Origin: Puffinus mauretanicus
Lineage: Eukaryota; Chordata; Aves; Procellariiformes; Procellariidae
Length of the DNA stretch: 64,000 bases
Direction: 5' to 3'
NCBI GenBank assembly: GCA_023333565.1
Contig: JAJKFH010000927.1
Location: 930,001 to 994,000 of the forward strand
The notes beneath the pieces are model-generated. The model had not been told where the DNA came from and did not search any database. It saw only the letters and a program-made list of their open reading frames with translations. Below, piece by piece: positions 51,001 through 63,971 of this stretch; position 1 is the stretch's first letter; each line of letters begins with the position of its first letter. The position numbers and the translations under genes are program-made.

Positions 51001-54000
51001 TCAGATGCTGGTCCCCTACTTCCACTACCAACCCGTTAGGAAAATGGTCCAAGGATACCTAAGACAGGTGCGAGCTGCTCTTGCCATGCTCTTGTCATAG
51101 TTCTGCTGCATGTCCAGCTTCTCCTTAACCACGCATGCAAGAGAGGGGGAGCTTTGTGTCATGGATGTAATACATCTTACATGCGACGTTAAGTCTGACT
51201 ATCCTTCGGTTGCTACGTTTCAGGCAATTTGGTGGGTATTTCTTACTCAGCGCCTGTAGGATTTACAGCAATAAAGACTTTGAAAATTGCAATGAGAAGA
51301 GGAAGATGGCTCCCTTCAGGAACACAAGAAGAAGATCCAGAAGATTGCTGATTGCCGTTTTCACAGGCAAGGGATAAAAAGTGACCCACTACTTCAACCC
51401 ATCTGTCCTGATTAACAAGGGTCATTCTCCTTGCATCTTGCTCCTCAATTTAGCCAGTTAAATTATGATTCATGGCTGACAAATAATAGGATGTGACTTT
51501 GCGAGACCCCACATACTTGCAGAAAGCCAGCTAGCAAAGGATGGCAGTCTGGCACATGGACATTCCCGACAAGGCCTCAGTCTGATTCTTCCATTTTGGA
51601 TACAATTGCAAAAAGGCTCACTTTCCCAGCAGAGGCACATTTCCATCACGTGCAAGAAACGCTGTGTGTTTCCTGCCTACACAGAGGTAACTCATAACAT
51701 CTCTTCGCTCCCCACATTATACTATCATCTCAGTCCTCTGGGGCACATATAGCAGCAGAATACACATAAACTGCACACCATGACACTTCCACATGCAGCA
51801 CTAGATCCTTCAGACAGTACAAGACAGCCACTGTAGTGCTGTCCTATGCCTGGTAAGGACCTACTTCTTACTTGTTAGTCCCTTCAGTGTTTGCAGTAGC
51901 ACTGATCCAGGGAAATTCAGTGTTCAGTACATCTGTCAATTCAGAAAGGTATGATCTCTAATCTACCTGTATTCTTACCTCTGGAGCTCATCTAAAGCTC
52001 ATCTACTGAAAGTAAAGATTATTTATCAAACACATTGACTATGCTCACCACTATGAAATACAATGCAAGGGAAACCCAGTGTGTGCCTCTGATAGTAGAG
52101 ATGTGATACATGTGTACCATTTTCAGCAGAGCTTAGCACTTACCTAATTCTGCAGCCAGCAGAAATCAAGACAGTTTTGCTACTAACTTCAACAACAAGA
52201 CAAACCCCAGGCTTTCCAATCCCTCCCAGACTTGCGGGTACTCAGTTTGGTTCAAACAGCTGAAGTTTTGGGGTTTTTGTCAGCTGTCCAGGTTAAAGTG
52301 CAACCCAGAACATTCAAAATCCAGATATGAAGGAGCTGGAGTCACCACTCATGACATTTGACTTTATCACTCTTGCCCAGAGAGCAACCAGCAGGAAGGC
52401 TCTAGCTGGGACCACCACCGTCATCAATGTGCCAAACCTCAAGGCAGTGGAGGTACCTGATGTCTCTGTCTCCCCTTTAGAGAATGATGGGGGAAAGATG
52501 CGCCCATAGGCCAGGGGCCTCTGCAGGGACACAAGTTTGGCATCTGGGTTCAGGTCTAGACAGCTCTGGAAAACCTAATTCCAACTGATGACCCAAAATG
52601 CACTCTCAGTTCCCAGGGTATAAATCTAAACTTGCTCCAATGAATTGCAAAGAACTGGTCTCGATTGGCAGCCGTGTTATATATCAGAATTTGACCCATA
52701 CATACAGGCTCTTGAAAAATCGCAGGCCACTTCAGAAGCACCTGCCTATGCTGCAAAGTTTTGCACAGCTAAAGACAGGACAATTGGCAACAGTAAAGTT
52801 CTGTCAAGGCTAAAACAAAGCCCAAACACTTATAATGATTTGAGGACAGAAAGTCAGAGAAGACACCTTATCAACATGTTCACTGGGTTCCTCTGTTTTA
52901 TTGATGCTGAAGTATTTTATAACATCTTGATTTTGAATTTTTCTAGCAGATCATGGGAAGTTCTTATCTGGAAGTGCTAGTTACTTCTAAGTGCCATTTT
53001 ACTGCAGATATAATTGGACATCAAGCATCAATCTTGGAAGTTATCCAAAACCTAATTAAGAAGTTGGATACTTAGATTAGGCTGTGACAGAGAATGAAAA
53101 TGTCGAATGTGGTTGACAAGCAGGTCTGATCTACCAGCTCTGTTTACAATACTTGAAAGGATTCTCTTTGCAGCATAATTTATACGAGCAAAGCAAAATT
53201 ATACATGCAATACTGAAGGTCAAATTCCAACCTCCAGCATGGCCCCATTGCTTTCCATTGGCACATAAAAAAAGGAGCCTCATCTGTAACTTTAAATAAT
53301 TGTGAAAGTCTCAAGATTGCAAAGGAAGAGAAAGCATCCTCAACCTGAAAGCAACCCAAAACAATAATTCTAAGGTCAATGCCACCGCAGTTCACTCACG
53401 CTCAGAGCAAACATCGGCACGAGGTCCGGTGCCCGGTGTCAGTATTTCATTCTTCAGCAGAACAACGAAAGCTTTGAGCTACGGTGGCACCTGCATTGCT
53501 GATGCCAGAGGCAGATATTGAGCTGGATATCGTGGGGCAGCCCTGAACTTAGGAGGAATAAGAGATTCAAAACTCACCTGCCTTCTCTGAAATGCCATGT
53601 TATTTTTGTCCTTAACCCTAAAACAAGGTTTGAAAGATGCATCTTCTTCCCACTGCCAAAAGCCTTCATTACTTCCTGAACAACAACAAAACCCAATACT
53701 CTTGCCCATCTATTCCAAGATTGTCATCTGTTCCCACCCAGCTGCCAAAACCTCCAGCTTTTCCTCTTGGCAACCTCTACTGGGCAGTTGCTAGTTGTCA
53801 AAAATCTGCAGCACATCAGAAGCTTAACATTCGGGACAACATAAAATAAACAGAATTTTAGTATTAAAATAAGTAGTTTTGCAAAATACACTTGGGAAAA
53901 TGGGAAAACTGCAGTCTGAAATGAATGAATAGTAAGAAAAAGTTTCAGGTGATAGCAAATAATTTCTATTGCAAAGGATTTAAGACAAAACTCCTAGTCA

Positions 54001-57000
54001 TGTGCCAGCACATCTCGTCTACGTGTTATATAGTTCATTGAAAAAACAGACAGCTAAAAACACTTTCCGGGTACAAGAAGAAGACACTTAATGATAGCTA
54101 ACTCATGGTAAATATCTGCATGCATGTTCTTAATCCCTTGTATATATGAAGCAAATCAAGTTAACGGTACAAACAGGCTTTTGCCAAGAGCAAAAAGCAG
54201 GCACACACATACTCAGGAAAGATAATTTGATAGGCAAAGACTTGTTTTCCTGTGGTAACTTCACCATATGCCTGAGCCATCAGGCTAGTCCTCTCTAACA
54301 CCAGCTGAATGGGACGCACCAGCCGCCAGAGTCTGCAATGGACAAGTCTGTTAACTTTTGACTACGCTACACAGGACTCAAGCCTCTGTTTGCAAATTTC
54401 TTCAATACAGTAATGGCCTGTGCCCATTCTCCCTCTTGGTCTGAGCCCAAAGAATGAACCTTTAAAGAAATGTATTTGGCCAAACCAGCCCATTCACTGT
54501 CATTCATGCACAACAGCACTCTCAACAAACACTCTCCTACCACGACCCAGACGGCTTTCTCCCTGGATGTTCTTCACAGCATTTTTCTTCAGAGCATAAA
54601 AGACGCTGAAATCGGAAGCCTCAACCACGTTCAGCAAAGATACATTTTAAAGTAAAAAGTTCTGCGAATTTACTTAAAGGACAGAATCGCTACCTTCATA
54701 TAAACACAAGCCATTTTTCTGTTGCTCTGGGGCATTATCAAAGGCTTTGATCAGCCTTTAAAACTCAAAGGATCAAAACCAATTTTGCCATAAATTAGCA
54801 ATTTTCACCAGCAGACACGGGTGCTGAAACAAATGTCTCAAACAGGAAAAAAGTCTGAATCTATACTCTAACCAAGGAGTCAAAATCAAGATTTGTTCCC
54901 AAACTTAGTGATAATGAAATATGTCTTATCTAACAAATATTCTTTTAAATGGACAAGCCAAAGTTGTTCACTAAAAATCTGTGGTATTTGGGCTCTAAGC
55001 ATAGAGAATTTCAGTGCACTGGTTGTGAGATATTGAACAAAGGACTGCAGCTAAGCGTGGCTGAATTTGATAGGCATCTAGATAAAAAAAAAGGATGAAA
55101 GAAATCTGCAAACACTGAACAAGGGCTTTGGAGGGCTTTTGTTGTTTTCTGCCTGTTTAATAAAGATAGAAGAAATATCTGCAATCAGTCACAACAACGA
55201 AAAATAGCATCAATGTCAGCAAAGGATTAAGGATAGCCAAATCAAGAATTCAAAAGTGCAGGCAGCCCATTGTGCTAGTATCAAAATATGATAAAACCCA
55301 TGTGTGCTTGTACACCAGCACATGCCCTGCAGGCTGCCATGCAATCCAAACAGCAAGTAGCCATACAATGACCATGTGAGAAATGATATATACATAACAT
55401 AAGTGTGTTTCAAAATCTTTCTGAAGAGATAATTTATTTATAGAACAACCCTGGATGGCTTTGAGTGAGCGGGCTAGTGGCCCTCACTGCAAACTTTTCC
55501 CCAAACTTCTTCAAGTGTGTATTTAACCTGTTGCCGTCTGGTTTGGAAGCAGCTTTAATTTAGCATTATAAATAGCAAAAAGGCACAATTAGCTCCTTGA
55601 ATTGCCAGTCCTAGCTCCCAGTGAAATCAAAGGATCAGGTTCAAAGCATGCCCCCGAGTGTGGTAAACTTCTCACAGGAAATGGATATGCAAGAGCAAAT
55701 GCTGACAGCTGTGGAACGTACAAAGCAGAGCAATATTTTAGGCCTCGATCCTCAATTAAGATTCATCCTTACAAAGTATTGCAGTGGGGTTACACAGCAG
55801 AATTGGATTCCTTGTAATTAGTCTGGATAGGATCATGAATGAAAAAATGTACTCTTTAGAGATGTTTCATTGACATCCAGAGATAGCTTAACATTTCCTC
55901 CTCAGTGGCTGACACAAACGTATACACCGGTTGTGTTCTCACACTCTCAAGCAACAGCATATTCGTAAGAACAATTCTTCACAACTAGCTTATTAAATTA
56001 AACCTGGAGAAGAGATGTGATCAATACACTCAATATATGCTACTTTCATAAGAGTCCTGGGTTGTGAGTCATCTATTCTGCTCTGACCTAAAAACATATT
56101 AAACAAGAAGATGCATAACACGGAATTCCTAACCCAAAAACATGCAATTCCTCATCTAGACTTTGCGTGTTCAACATTTTTGCACTGGGACTACTGTACC
56201 TACCCTGTACATGATGCCCATTCACTATCACATCTCATGGCTCAAAAAACCTTTTGTATGTTCCCTTTTGTATTATTTTTGGCTGTGGGGAGGAAGAGGT
56301 GGGGACCTGTCTGGGAAACAGGAAGCAGAAGGAAGGAGGGGAATGTGTTGTAGAATAAGGTCAGAACAAAAAAGAATAAAAGAGCATTTATACCATTTCT
56401 AAACGATAATAAACATATAGGACCAAAGCCTGCCTCCAGTCATGCAGGGAGCAGTGGGCTGTTTGGCTGAAGTTTAAACTTTAACGTGAGCACAGCAACT
56501 GTCCAAGCACATTTACAAAAAGCCATTTGCTGCTTTTTTCTTTGAATTCTTTTTTTCTTTAATCATTTGGGCAATTTGTTATCTTACAAGAGCAAGAAGA
56601 TGCATGTGCTACTGTGATAAATATGTCAGTCTGGGCAAGGAAAAAAGACGACAACAGACTTGAGTTTCACCGTCGCACCGAGAAAAAAAACTCAGACTAG
56701 AAACAAAGCGATGGGAAGCACAACGGATTCTCAGCTGGGGTAAATCAGCACAGAGCAGCCCTGATTTCATGGTTCCTGTTTACATCAGCTGAGGACCTTG
56801 CCAACACTCGAACTCCATTAAATTCTGCTCTTGATTAGCGCCATTTAACTTTGTGGCTTACGTGAAGCAGAATTTGACATGTTCTTTGACGGCTGGAGAT
56901 GGTTATTTTATATTACAAATTTTGTCTACTTTATTAGGAGCAATGTAACCCAAATGGAAAAATGGGAAGAATTTAAAAACAACACCAACTTCAGACATCC

Positions 57001-57023
57001 CGATACTTGGATTTGCTTTTCTC

Positions 57024-57044
57024 TTTTTTTTTTTTTTTTTTTTT
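57024..57044 (+). repeat. T21 homopolymer
   Basis: 21 consecutive T residues, preceded by a C/T-rich stretch. No retroposed body was recognised on either side. It is in KLF7 intron 1. Confidence 0.9.
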
Positions 57045-59680
57045 AAAATTTGGGCAGTCTATATGGAGGTATTCACAATCTGGTTTCTGCCACTTCTAGG
57101 CCAGAGTTTTCATCATCTATGCACAGAAACAACAGCCTTCGCGCTTGAACGTCCCACTGCAGGTAAACTTGCCTCTCAAAAGCCAGGTGCCCTCCAAAGG
57201 ATGCTCCCTTACAGCCAAGGGTGTTTTTCCATTGCTTTTCTTTTCTACGCTGCTCTGCCAAGGCGCTTGTTCCGAAACTCTAGCCACCAGGGATTTTGAT
57301 CAGCCTCAAATCTCACAGGCAATGCACTTGGCCTGCCGTGCACCCTGATAAAAACAGAACGGTCCTCTTTAAAAGCTAGAGCACAGTGGTAAAGCACCTG
57401 CCAGTATTGGCCCAAATGCTCAGCAGCAACCCAGGCAGCTGCCCACAGGCATCTGAGGAGACCTGTATCCCCAGAATGCATTAGATCAAACAAAAAGGAG
57501 ATCTGGCAGGGCCTTTTGTGGGTATCATTAGTAACTTAAGGTGCGCTGTCAGAACTGGATGAGGCACTGCTCACTCCTCATGAAAGGATCACGAGATCAG
57601 TCTCGTGTCAGCGCGGTCTGCAGCAGGCTGTACGGCTACCGGCTGCAGCACGGCATGGGAAGCCGAAAGCTCCCATTAAGAGCCCTGCCATTTATTGACT
57701 TGAGAAGGCTCGGCAGGTCAGATAACCAGCTGCTCAGAGTCAGCACACCTCTGTGAGCCAATTTACACAACCACGGCTCTCGTGCTGGCTCGCTTTCTTT
57801 GGTCTGTTGACTGTGGACACCCACCCAGTTGTTATGGATTTTAATATGCTGCAGTATGAAAGTGCTATTTCAGGACAAAGTTATTAATAGCAAAGCAGCC
57901 AGAAAATAGCCTAGAAGGAATGCGATGTCTTGGTATTCCCGGAAGATACAACGACTTCCCAGCATCCAAGCAGCCACCATGGTTAATTCAAGATGTTTCT
58001 GTGCACAAGACTGTCTTTTGTTAGAGAAGCTAACTATATGATAAGCCATCATGACATACCTTCATAGAAATGGCCTGTATGGGTACCTGCAGACTCCCAA
58101 GTCTGCAGAGATGACAACGCAGAAAGGCCCAAAGAGTGGTATTTTGTTACTCTAAGCAGGCTGGTGAAAAGCAGAGGCTGGGTGCTGTGATGGAGCATCA
58201 GCAGAAACAGAGGCCAGGAGAAGCTCTACTCTTCCTGAAGGTGGAGGATGGGATGGGACCTGTTTGAGCCCTGCTCAGAAACCTGTCTGACTCCAGGACT
58301 TGAGAGAAGCTCTTCTTTTCAGCCTCTCTTCCCTACGAGCACCCTCTCCTTCCCTTGTTTCTTCACATCTTCGCATCTCCTCAGCAACACTCTTTACTTG
58401 GGCAGGAGCCTCACACTCAAGGCAAGTCAGTGTCCCTTTTCACGCTCTCTCTTAAACCTTCTGTTTCTCCTGGCAAAATATCCCTGGAAATGTATTGGAG
58501 AATACTGTGCAAAACTGCCAGACCCTGCCTCAAGTTTACGTTGGCACCTTTCCCTCTAAAATTAATTGGGAGGGTTCCCAAATTAATTCTAGGTACATCA
58601 CCGAACACAACACTCAGCACCACCTTGCAGAGATGATACCAGACAAAGGCATCTCTCTGCTGGCAAGGCTTTTAGCATCCCATCTGCCTGCACCCGCATT
58701 GCTGAGAGGCTCTCTGTGAGGCCTTCGGCTTTCTGGCCCCATCTCTAAGTATCCTCTTTGAGTAAACCAAATTAAACTCATCTTTCCTGAGAAGAAACAG
58801 CCCAAACGATGATGCCAGGAATCGGAAGATGTCACGTTCACAGCACTGCAGCCTTACCCATTAAACCGCCATAGACAGCTCCAGCTCACTACCGAACAGG
58901 CACTGCAGGGAACTGCAGTCCCTCACCACGCTCCAGAAAGGAAACAAACAAAACCCACTTACCAACAAGGAAAAGAGGAAACATACTGTAGTCATTATAA
59001 TCCCAACAGCGGACATGTTATCTGGCATATTTCCAACTCAGACGTTTAAAAAATGTAGTTAGTTTACCTTAAGTGTCGTATTTTCCCCAATTTCCCTTTT
59101 CCACATCTATTTAAGCCTATATAGCATCTCCCGAGATAAGCCTGCCTTTGTGGGTTGGCTGTATACCACTCCTTCCCTCTATTGTCTTTCTGAGATGGGA
59201 TGGAAATCTCCAATGTCACAGCTTGGAAGACTGCGGCCAGGCTCTCTTGGCTTGGTTTGTGGGAAGGGGAAGAGCAGGAACTGAGGAAGCACAGCCTCTC
59301 CCGCTGCAGGAGCGGGGCCCTCTTCCTCACAGTACAATCAATCCTCCCTGGCCTTTTGTTTATCATTGATACTGCTTAACTAAAGCTGTTTTTAGTAGTC
59401 CCCAAAGGCAGAGTCCGTTGCCAGCTATCGTCATCCCAAAGACTTCCAGACCTCTGTCACCGTGCTTTGGTACAATCCCTGCAATAGCTATAGCAAACAT
59501 TATGTTCCCCCAAGTACAAATTATAGCTTTCAGGAGCTGCAATTTTATTTTGGTTATAAACGTACAAAGGTAACCTTTATGCTGGGAGAGGAGGAGCCAT
59601 GCAAGAGACCACAGGCCGAGTCTCTGCTTTGCAGGGAACATTCCTGGGAGCACTTTGCTGCTTCGCCTCCAGCCGGCTCC

Positions 59681-59731
59681 GCTTCCCAAGCGGTTGCGCT
59701 TCCCAAGCAGCTGTGCTTCCTAAGCGGTTGC
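59681..59731 (+). repeat. 17-bp minisatellite, three copies
   Basis: Three consecutive 17-bp units: GCTTCCCAAGCGGTTGC, GCTTCCCAAGCAGCTGT and GCTTCCTAAGCGGTTGC, differing from one another at one to four or five positions. It lies in KLF7 intron 1 in a locally GC-richer stretch. The 17-bp unit is not a multiple of three. Confidence 0.9.
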
Positions 59732-62250
59732 ATGATATCAGAACTGAAGCGAGAGCCAAAATGCCTTGTGGTGGCCGGGGCTGCTGGAAGGATCTGCTTC
59801 AGACCCAGCAGTCCAGGAACTGGGACTCAGAAAGGGAGAGAAATGCACTCAAACCGTGCTTCTTTAGCTATAGCCGGCACTACTGGCAGCCTACGCATTC
59901 AGGACACAATTTTCCAGGCATGACTCGTGACTGGGTTGCCACCCTGAGCCCCTGCAGAATACATTGCAGCACTTCTGAACACGTGGGCTCTGCTCAGAGT
60001 GCCCCAGAGGTGCTCTCGCCATCACCAGAACAAGTTTCAGGGGTTTTCCTCCATTTCAAATGTCTTTAATCGTTCCCTGCTCTGCAGATGTCCCATCACA
60101 ACCCAGCACTGAGTTCGCGACACCTGTGAAAGAAGCATGACATCAAACTGCCCCTGCAAGCCACTGAGTGGCATTTCAGTCCTCCTGTCAAGCCTGCTAA
60201 TGCGTCCCTTCCCCACCACGAGTAATGGTGCATTCCTGGAAGCAAAAACTGCATTAAAAGTCATCTTTACATGCGAGCTAAGAGCTTTCTTTGCCTCATA
60301 CCATTTTTACTCATAAATATAATATCAAGGTGATCGTGTTCTTCTCAGACTACTCAGAGTGTTCTGTAAGTAAAACCTACAATTGGCAATTTATCAGATG
60401 GAAAAATAAAAGCCACATTCGGTTTCTCCCTACACTTAAAAATCACCACGTGCAGCCTCTGAAGCAGACCGATCTTTTTAACAAGGTCATGAATATCAGC
60501 TGGGGGGGGGACACAACACAAAACCACCCTGCACATATTTTTCCTTCTACGCTGCTTTCTTACCGATGTTTTGCTCACTTTCTAAGCAAAGAGGAAGCCT
60601 CTCCTGTTCCCGTCACCCTGTGTTTATCCACATTCCAGCAGCCAGCGGCTACTCCTCCAGGCGCTCTCCAAGGGCAAACAACTGGATCTCGCCGCAACGC
60701 ATTTTTGAACTTGAAACACGTCCAGCTCTGAGTGGGAGTGAGGTGGGAGCCCTGAGAGCAGAAATGATAGAGGCAGCGGATGGTAGGACACCATGAAATC
60801 TTTTGAAAGCGTCACTCCTGCAGGCTAAGACAAAAAGCACAACACACCCTTCGCCTAGTGAAAGGACTGGAAAATGCACTTTAGGAGGCACAGCCTTAGG
60901 AGTCAGAATACATCCTCCCAGGTGTCCCTGGTGACAAAGCAGCCCAATTTGATCAATACAGCAGCATTATTAACACTGCGCTACCTTACATGAGGATAGT
61001 CATATGTTCTTGCCTCTGCTGAGTGTGGGGGAAGGGGTGCAAACTCCTACAGCAATTCACAGGGGAAACGTCTCTCTCAAAATCATTAAGATTGCACAAA
61101 GAATCTCTTACCCATTTCCACGCAAGCTGCTTTTTTGGCAGAGCTCTGCTTCGTTAGTATTGATCAAGCTCAGGTGGAATCCCAGAAATAGTGCGTGCTT
61201 TATGTTTTTCTCAAAAAGAAATTTTGTTTTTAACGACTTAAGGATCCCTATCTTCAGGCTTTTTTCTGCAACCATGAAGACCCTTCCTTTTGGGGGCTGG
61301 GTACAGACACATAACATAGGTGGTTAACAATAGAACGTAGCACTTTATGATTAGCAAATTTTGTAATTATGATTATGAGGATTAGGGGTTGAGTTAAGTG
61401 CATTTGGATTCAAGCAGAAGTAATGGTAGTAAAAGGGTCTATATTGCTGCCGCTCCTGAGCCCCAGTCAGAGTCATGGCCTTTCTGTGTTTGGCTCTTGA
61501 CAAACGCAATTACAGCCAATCCTGGTGAGTAACTCGGGAATTGGCAAGAGATGGAAGGGGAAAAAAAACAGTCCTAGCTAATCACCTGCTTAACCATGGC
61601 CAGCAAATCTGAGGATTTCGTAAAAACTAGGTCCTGTGTGTGCCTCGTGACGAGTCTGAAGAAGGCTAGAGAGGTACCACCCCTGTGCCAGGTGACTCAG
61701 TGTGGGAGAAAACATAGCAGAGAAGCTAGAGGCTGAGTGGTAAATACTGACGGCATGGGAGGAAGGACTGACTAATAATAAACACAAGACCAGCAAATGG
61801 CCTTTAAAACCAGGAGAAAGACCTTCTTACCCACAAAGAGAGGTGCGTCATTCATTGCTGGAAAGAAAAACTACCACAGAAACACTGCATTGGCACCAGC
61901 CATCTTTCTCCAGCACTCAGCTGGGACAACACACTGTCAAAAACGGGGAAAACGACAGACTCGCTCCCCCTCCACAGGGAACCTGCTGTGAATCCCCTCT
62001 GACAGCTCTCCACCAAAAAACACCAAGACTATCAAAGCCAAACCCTGCACCAGGGAGGTGCAAAGCTGAGTTTGAGCACACCAGGCCACCTCCACGCTGT
62101 GTTTGCTATGCGTTTCTCACCAGCAAAGTGTGGTGCTGCTCCAGAGCTGCTGGCACAAAGTCCTCCCAGAAAGGGGTGCTGCAAAAGCGTCTAGACAGAC
62201 TAAAATTAAAAAGAACAAATTATATGACACTGCCCACTGTCTGCAAACCA

Positions 62251-62343
62251 GGGCCAGATTCTCAGAGGTAGGAGTAAATCGTTAGTGCCGTGATCGTAGC
62301 TAGTGGAGTCATCTTAATTTACACTAAGCAAGGATCTGGCCCA
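62251..62343. repeat. Degenerate palindromic interspersed repeat
   Basis: The left end GGGCCAGATTCT and right end AGGATCTGGCCC are near-perfect reverse complements. Inside them GGAGTAAATC and TAATTTACAC also pair imperfectly. The whole 93-bp unit resembles a foldback element common in turtles and other sauropsids, with ends reading 'gggccagat...atctggccc' (recalled, not searched). It is probably a relic of a small nonautonomous DNA transposon or SINE-like foldback, in KLF7 intron 1. Confidence 0.6.
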
Positions 62344-63737
62344 GAAAAATATTCCTGTCAAGTTTGCAGCCAAAAATTCCTCTGCTAGACCACATTCCAC
62401 CAGTTAAACTGCCAGGGAAGACAATTGCAGAAAGAATTTAATTAAAATGGAGATCAGGGAGCTGGTATCCTTTTCAAACTCTGCTCTCGACTTCATCTCT
62501 CCAACAACTTAGCGCTTGGGTTTCCCAATTTCCCAGCCTGTTAAGTGGGCACGCTACAGCTTCCCTGCTCTGTAAGGGCAATGGCTGTGAAGCATGCTAT
62601 CTATTCAAAGCCCAACCATCAAATCAGACATCTGAATGCTCTAAACCTCTGGGGTTTGCATGAAAGGGTATGTATTTTTCTCTGCTGAAACAGCTCTGTC
62701 ATTGCTCTTGGAAAATTTGAGCCTCAGAAAGGCAACTTGCAAGTTTTGCTTCCAAGACTGTGGGTGTCAACTCCTCTGACTTACTGGGGTACTGCTGAGG
62801 GTTTTTGCTGCTCCAGGCTGCTCAAATTTGTCGGCACAGTCCCTGGTACTGAAACAGAGATAGGCACAGAGAGTACTGCTTTCCCACAATTTTCTCATTC
62901 ATATTTTCTTTCTGAACTTTAACTTTTGTACCGATTAACATCTGGATGGACAGTGGATTTTCTGCATAACCCTCTGTTTTCAACTCTTCCAGGAAGTCAT
63001 TAGATGGAAGAATACACCCAGGATGTAGACCAGTGCAATCACACCATCAAGTCATAAGGATGGTGCCACGTGGTGCCTCATTGTAGCAGGTCCTTTCTTT
63101 GTTTTCACTCCTAAATTTCTGTTAAAACATTTGGCTTTTTACATGCTGGTCTGCAGGATCATTAGCAACAGCACATGGATTAGGACCCCTTTCTTTACAG
63201 TCCTTGTGTTCCACACAAAAACCCCTCATGGACACCCACAGCTTAAGAGCTTGCTGAATAAAGGGGAGAAAGATGACAGTTCCTGTGAGAAGTTTTCAGA
63301 GAGGCAGAACCAAGCGAAAACCAGCAGAGCCCCGCTGCCCGCAGCGAGCTGTACACCTCATTGCTATTTGGCAAGGCCCCACTGTTTTGTTATAACCCTG
63401 GCAGACCCTGTATGGTACGAGCAGCTTTCCTCCTGCACAGGAAGGAAAGGGAATCACCCATCTTCTGAAACACCAGGAAAATATTTCTCTGCAAGCAGCC
63501 CAAGCTGACTCAAAGGAGCAGAGACGGTTAAAAGCAGCACAGCGGACAAACACAGCAGGAAGGTCCAGAGCCTGGGGTGACCTGCCAAGCGAACCGAAGA
63601 GTGCCTTGCAGTCCAGAGCAGCTAACGTTCCCCCCGGCTCAGGCAGGCTCCTTTGCCTTACGCTAGCGGCTTTGGCAAACCCTCCTTTAAGGTGGCAGGG
63701 CCAGGGCGGGAGGGAGCCATCCTGCTCAAGGCCACCA

Positions 63738-63766
63738 CTGCCACCCACCCTGGTGGGTGGTGGCAG
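63738..63766. repeat. GC-rich inverted repeat (hairpin)
   Basis: CTGCCACCCACC pairs with GGTGGGTGGTGGCAG, leaving a 3-nt bulge and a very short loop, in a GC-rich part of intron 1. The stem is seen directly; no role is assigned. Confidence 0.6.
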
Positions 63767-63951
63767 AGGGGGGACCTTCCAGCGTTTCGGGGAGGCCTGC
63801 TCCCCGCCCGTGTCAGAGCAGCTCCCTTTGCTGAAGAGAAGGGCAGAGGTGTGCTGGGTGGGCACCGAAATTCAAGGGGCCTTTCCCCTTTAACAATGAT
63901 CCAGGTTAAACAGCCACCTCGCATCCATCAACTGCAAAACCAGCCGTCTTC

Positions 63952-63971
63952 AACTAACTAACTAACCAACC
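63952..63971 (+). repeat. (CTAA)n simple repeat
   Basis: About five short tandem units of CTAA/CCAA near the right edge of the window, in KLF7 intron 1. Confidence 0.85.

Noticed and set aside
50950..51040. Weak MIR-like words (GAACCCAAACTGCTGG ... TTCCACTACC)
   Set aside because: Too short and diverged to call without alignment.
55345..55357. TCCAAACAGCAAG, resembling part of a microRNA (miR-2355) that I recall as lying in a human KLF7 intron
   Set aside because: Only a 13-base match from memory, no complementary arm to make a hairpin nearby, and here it lies in intron 1; probably coincidence.
59462..60069. Overlapping + strand frames of 153 and 156 codons
   Set aside because: Both cross the 17-bp minisatellite in different frames, show no domain, and neither is clearly better than the other.
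63296..63865. 189-codon minus-strand frame at the right edge
   Set aside because: It lies in GC-rich intron sequence with an overlapping open frame on the opposite strand and no recognisable motif; likely compositional.
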